Below the pieces are notes generated by a model. The model made no database searches and was not told where the DNA came from. It worked only from the letters and a program-made list of their open reading frames with translations. Shown here piece by piece: positions 31,603 to 33,413 of a stretch of 33,413 nt of DNA (its first letter is position 1; every line of letters starts with the position of its first letter). The stretch spans positions 1 through 33,413 of the forward strand of contig NZ_JAAIIG010000016.1 of assembly GCF_012932375.1 (NCBI RefSeq), given 5' to 3'. This stretch comes from Bifidobacterium olomucense. GTDB taxonomy: Bacteria; Actinomycetota; Actinomycetes; Actinomycetales; Bifidobacteriaceae. The translations under genes were made by a program, and so were the position numbers.

Positions 31603-32607
31603 ATGAGTGAGAACGTGAATGCAGATTCGACCGCACGCCCGCAAACCCAAACCGCGTACTTCGCAGGCGGATGTTTTTGGGGCCTGGAACGTTACTTCCA
31701 GAACGTGGATGGCGTAGTGGACACCACGGTCGGTTACGCGCAGTCGCAGGTGGAGTCACCCACCTACGAACAGGTGTGTTCCGGTGAAACCGACGCCGCC
31801 GAAACGGTGAAAGTGGTATTTGATCCGTCTCAGGTGAGTCTGCGCACGCTGTCGCTGCTGTTCCTGGAGGTTATTGATCCGTTCGCCGTGAACCAGCAGG
31901 GCGAGGATCGTGGACGCCAGTACCGTACTGGCATGTTCTATACAGACGATACGCAGAGAGCCGTGTTCGTGGCGGCACTGGAGCAGCTGGTTGATCGCCA
32001 GCCGCAACGTCCGGCCGTGCTGGTGGAGCCGCTCAAGAACTTCTACCCAGCCGAGGCGCATCATCAGGATTATCTGATCAACAATCCCGGCGGCTACTGC
32101 CATGTGCCGATTGCGGCGATCGCGAACGTGAAGCGCCGCCAGAAGTACGTGGAGCGGATTTGGGATCTGACGCTGGAACAGTTCGCGGTCACACAGCTGG
32201 CCGCGACCGAGCGCCCGTTCGTCAACGAGTATGACGAGGAGTTCGAGCCGGGCATTTACGTGGATATCGTCAGTGGCGAACCGCTGTTCTCCTCACGTGA
32301 CAAATTCGATTCCGGCTGTGGATGGCCGGCGTTCTCTCGCCCGCTCGCAGCCTCGCTGCTCACGGAGCATGAGGATCATCGCATTCCCGGCCGCGATCGC
32401 ATCGAGGTACGCACCGCCGAAACGCAGATTCACTTGGGCCATGTGTTCGAGGACGGCCCGACCGACCGTGGCGGTCTGCGCTACTGCATGAACTCCGCCG
32501 CCCTGCGTTTCGTGCCGCGCTCGCAAATGGAGGCCCAGGGCTATGCCGCATGGATCCCCGCCGTGGATGGGGATGCGGACGGGAATGCGGACGGTGACGT
32601 TGCGTAG
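31603..32607 (+). CDS. msrAB: Fused peptide methionine sulfoxide reductase MsrA-MsrB
   Basis: Repairs both the S and R forms of methionine sulfoxide in oxidised proteins; one polypeptide of 334 residues, cytosolic (no signal peptide). The MsrA half contains YFAGGCFWG with catalytic Cys24, and a Cys166 in GGYCHVP near its end. The MsrB half contains [10 protein letters not shown] (Cys239, resolving position) and [11 protein letters not shown] (Cys295, catalytic), with [10 protein letters not shown] between. The two CxxC pairs that bind zinc in many MsrB proteins are absent, so this is the zinc-free type. The ATG at 31603 follows GGGGCG. The frame is open to an ATG at 31507, but that extension crosses the C10 tract and has no ribosome binding site. 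An Asp/Gly-rich tail ends the protein. It is useful to an anaerobe meeting oxygen. Confidence 0.93.
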   Translation: MSENVNADSTARPQTQTAYFAGGCFWGLERYFQNVDGVVDTTVGYAQSQVESPTYEQVCSGETDAAETVKVVFDPSQVSLRTLSLLFLEVIDPFAVNQQGEDRGRQYRTGMFYTDDTQRAVFVAALEQLVDRQPQRPAVLVEPLKNFYPAEAHHQDYLINNPGGYCHVPIAAIANVKRRQKYVERIWDLTLEQFAVTQLAATERPFVNEYDEEFEPGIYVDIVSGEPLFSSRDKFDSGCGWPAFSRPLAASLLTEHEDHRIPGRDRIEVRTAETQIHLGHVFEDGPTDRGGLRYCMNSAALRFVPRSQMEAQGYAAWIPAVDGDADGNADGDVA

Positions 32608-32748
32608 TGCCCATTGCCTTTGCCGTTTCGCTCAAGGTAAGTCCCAAGTCGGCTCGATGCCGATAGGATTGCAGTAAGCTTGCATGATTGCTTCGCGTAC
32701 GTAAACGAAATGGCACGACTAAAGCCAAAAAGCCAAAGGAGGCCCGCC

Positions 32749-33084
32749 ATGATTCTTGTCACTACCACGCCGTCCATCGACGGATACACCATCACGAACT
32801 ATCAGGGCATTGTGTTTGGCGAAGTGGTCGCCGGCGTAAACATGTTCAGGGACATCGGCGCAAGTTTGCGCAATGTGTTTGGCGGACGCAGCCAGGGCTA
32901 CGAGGAAGAACTGACGAATGCGCGCAACGAGGCCATCGCCGAAATGCAGCAGCGCGCCGAGGCAATGGGCGCGCACGCAGTAGTTGGTGTTGATATCGAT
33001 TACGAAGTGCTTGGTACAGATGGGTCCATGCTGATGGTCACTGCGTCCGGTACTGCCGTGCAGCTCGCGCGCAAGGCCGCGTAA
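32749..33084 (+). CDS. YbjQ-family (heavy-metal-binding domain) protein
   Basis: Small cytosolic protein of 111 residues with no established activity; the family forms a ring-like pentamer, and the 'heavy metal binding' name is a domain label. Family features are [20 protein letters not shown] near the N-terminus, [29 protein letters not shown] in the middle and a C-terminal GTAV. A textbook AAAGGAGG (32735-32742) lies six bases before the ATG at 32749. The frame opens earlier at 32680 but is not needed. It stands alone after msrAB (141-base gap) and before the rRNA promoter region. Confidence 0.88.
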   Translation: MILVTTTPSIDGYTITNYQGIVFGEVVAGVNMFRDIGASLRNVFGGRSQGYEEELTNARNEAIAEMQQRAEAMGAHAVVGVDIDYEVLGTDGSMLMVTASGTAVQLARKAA

Positions 33085-33207
33085 CGATTGGTGTGGAGCT
33101 GGGTTGCCTTGGTTTGGATGTGATTGTGATGTAATTCGTTGTCCGTTGTGTGGCTGTTTGGTGGGCCAGCAATGACGAAGGGTTTATTCTGTTGGTGGAT
33201 CGACTGT

Positions 33208-33270
33208 CCGGAAACGGTCTTGCGACACGCCGATGAAGGCTAGTGTTTGCAACGGTTTCCGGGGTTTTTG
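33208..33270 (+). terminator. Long imperfect hairpin with T tract
   Basis: CCGGAAAC (33208-33215) pairs with GTTTCCGG (33255-33262). Further pairs inside include ACAC with GTGT and GCC with GGC, and GGTTTTTG follows. It lies 120 bases past ybjQ and just before the rRNA promoter, so it may insulate the rRNA operon from read-through. Confidence 0.5.
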
Positions 33271-33281
33271 CGCGCCTTGAT

Positions 33282-33310
33282 TTGCATGATTGCCGTGGTG
33301 CGTGTAAGTT
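33282..33310 (+). promoter_or_regulatory. Candidate rRNA operon promoter
   Basis: TTGCAT (33282-33287) and TAAGTT (33305-33310) are separated by exactly 17 bases and sit about 75 bases before the boxA-like leader. The promoter call is inferred from spacing and from the leader downstream. Confidence 0.55.
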
Positions 33311-33380
33311 ATTCATCTGTTGCCGCTCGGCACGGCGGGCCTCCGCTTCCTTGATGGTTCGGGGTCGCTTGCCGGCGTGG

Positions 33381-33413
33381 TGGTGGTTTGAGAACTCAAG
33401 AGCGTGTTTGTAC
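33381..33413 (+). promoter_or_regulatory. rRNA operon leader with boxA-like antitermination sequence
   Basis: TGGTGGTTTGAGAAC overlaps the palindrome TTGAGAACTCAA (33388-33399), followed by GAGCGTGTTTG. Actinobacterial 16S rRNA leaders carry the same run of boxA, TTGAGAACTCAA and a GTGTTTG-like segment. The 16S gene itself is not in the window, and the leader is cut by the window end. Confidence 0.75.

Overview
The window reads as a chromosomal segment of a high-GC Gram-positive bacterium, most likely Bifidobacterium (B. longum/breve group). This rests on the GC-rich coding style, protein families recognised by eye, and gene orders typical of actinobacteria. No database search was possible, so the species is an inference. 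The strain looks like an ordinary chromosome: no prophage, CRISPR array, complete insertion sequence or tRNA was found.

Layout. 1-5.8 kb: tadA (-), a CPA1-type cation/proton antiporter (+), a TauE/SafE permease (-), a pair of palindromic repeats, an esterase-like hydrolase (-) and a three-helix membrane protein (-). 5.9-14.9 kb: an envelope block with the order murJ (fused to a pseudokinase) - DUF6049-type secreted protein - Nudix hydrolase, divergent from a CCA-adding/poly(A) polymerase. This is the order known from Mycobacterium tuberculosis Rv3910-Rv3909-Rv3908/Rv3907c. 15.0-19.3 kb: a minus-strand operon, Rpf/YabE-like cell-wall hydrolase - rsmA - ispE - LytR_C protein, whose first three genes match the mycobacterial rpfB-ksgA-ispE order. 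19.5-23.1 kb: an S9 prolyl-oligopeptidase-type peptidase and an alpha/beta hydrolase 5 bases apart.

23.2-28.2 kb: the most unusual coding region, a tight four-gene plus-strand cluster. It holds a lipoprotein fusing a solute-binding fold to a von Willebrand A domain, an XpaC-family membrane protein, a second membrane-anchored protein with the same solute-binding fold, and a TelA-family protein. TelA and XpaC are known partners in toxic-anion and envelope-stress contexts. Pairing them with a binding-protein/VWA lipoprotein suggests a surface sensing or scaffold complex of unknown function.

28.2-31.6 kb is rich in non-coding structure: a 128-bp imperfect palindrome, a small heat-shock gene whose 5' leader can fold over its own ribosome binding site (candidate RNA thermometer), about 360 bases of strongly structured sequence ending in a good terminator (candidate unassigned ncRNA), another copy of the palindromic repeat, a YddG/EamA-type exporter, a small membrane protein, and a 198-bp element with perfect 45-bp inverted ends (MITE-like). 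31.6-33.4 kb: a fused MsrA-MsrB repair enzyme, a YbjQ-family protein, then a hairpin, a promoter and a boxA-like leader. These indicate that an rRNA operon starts just beyond the right edge.
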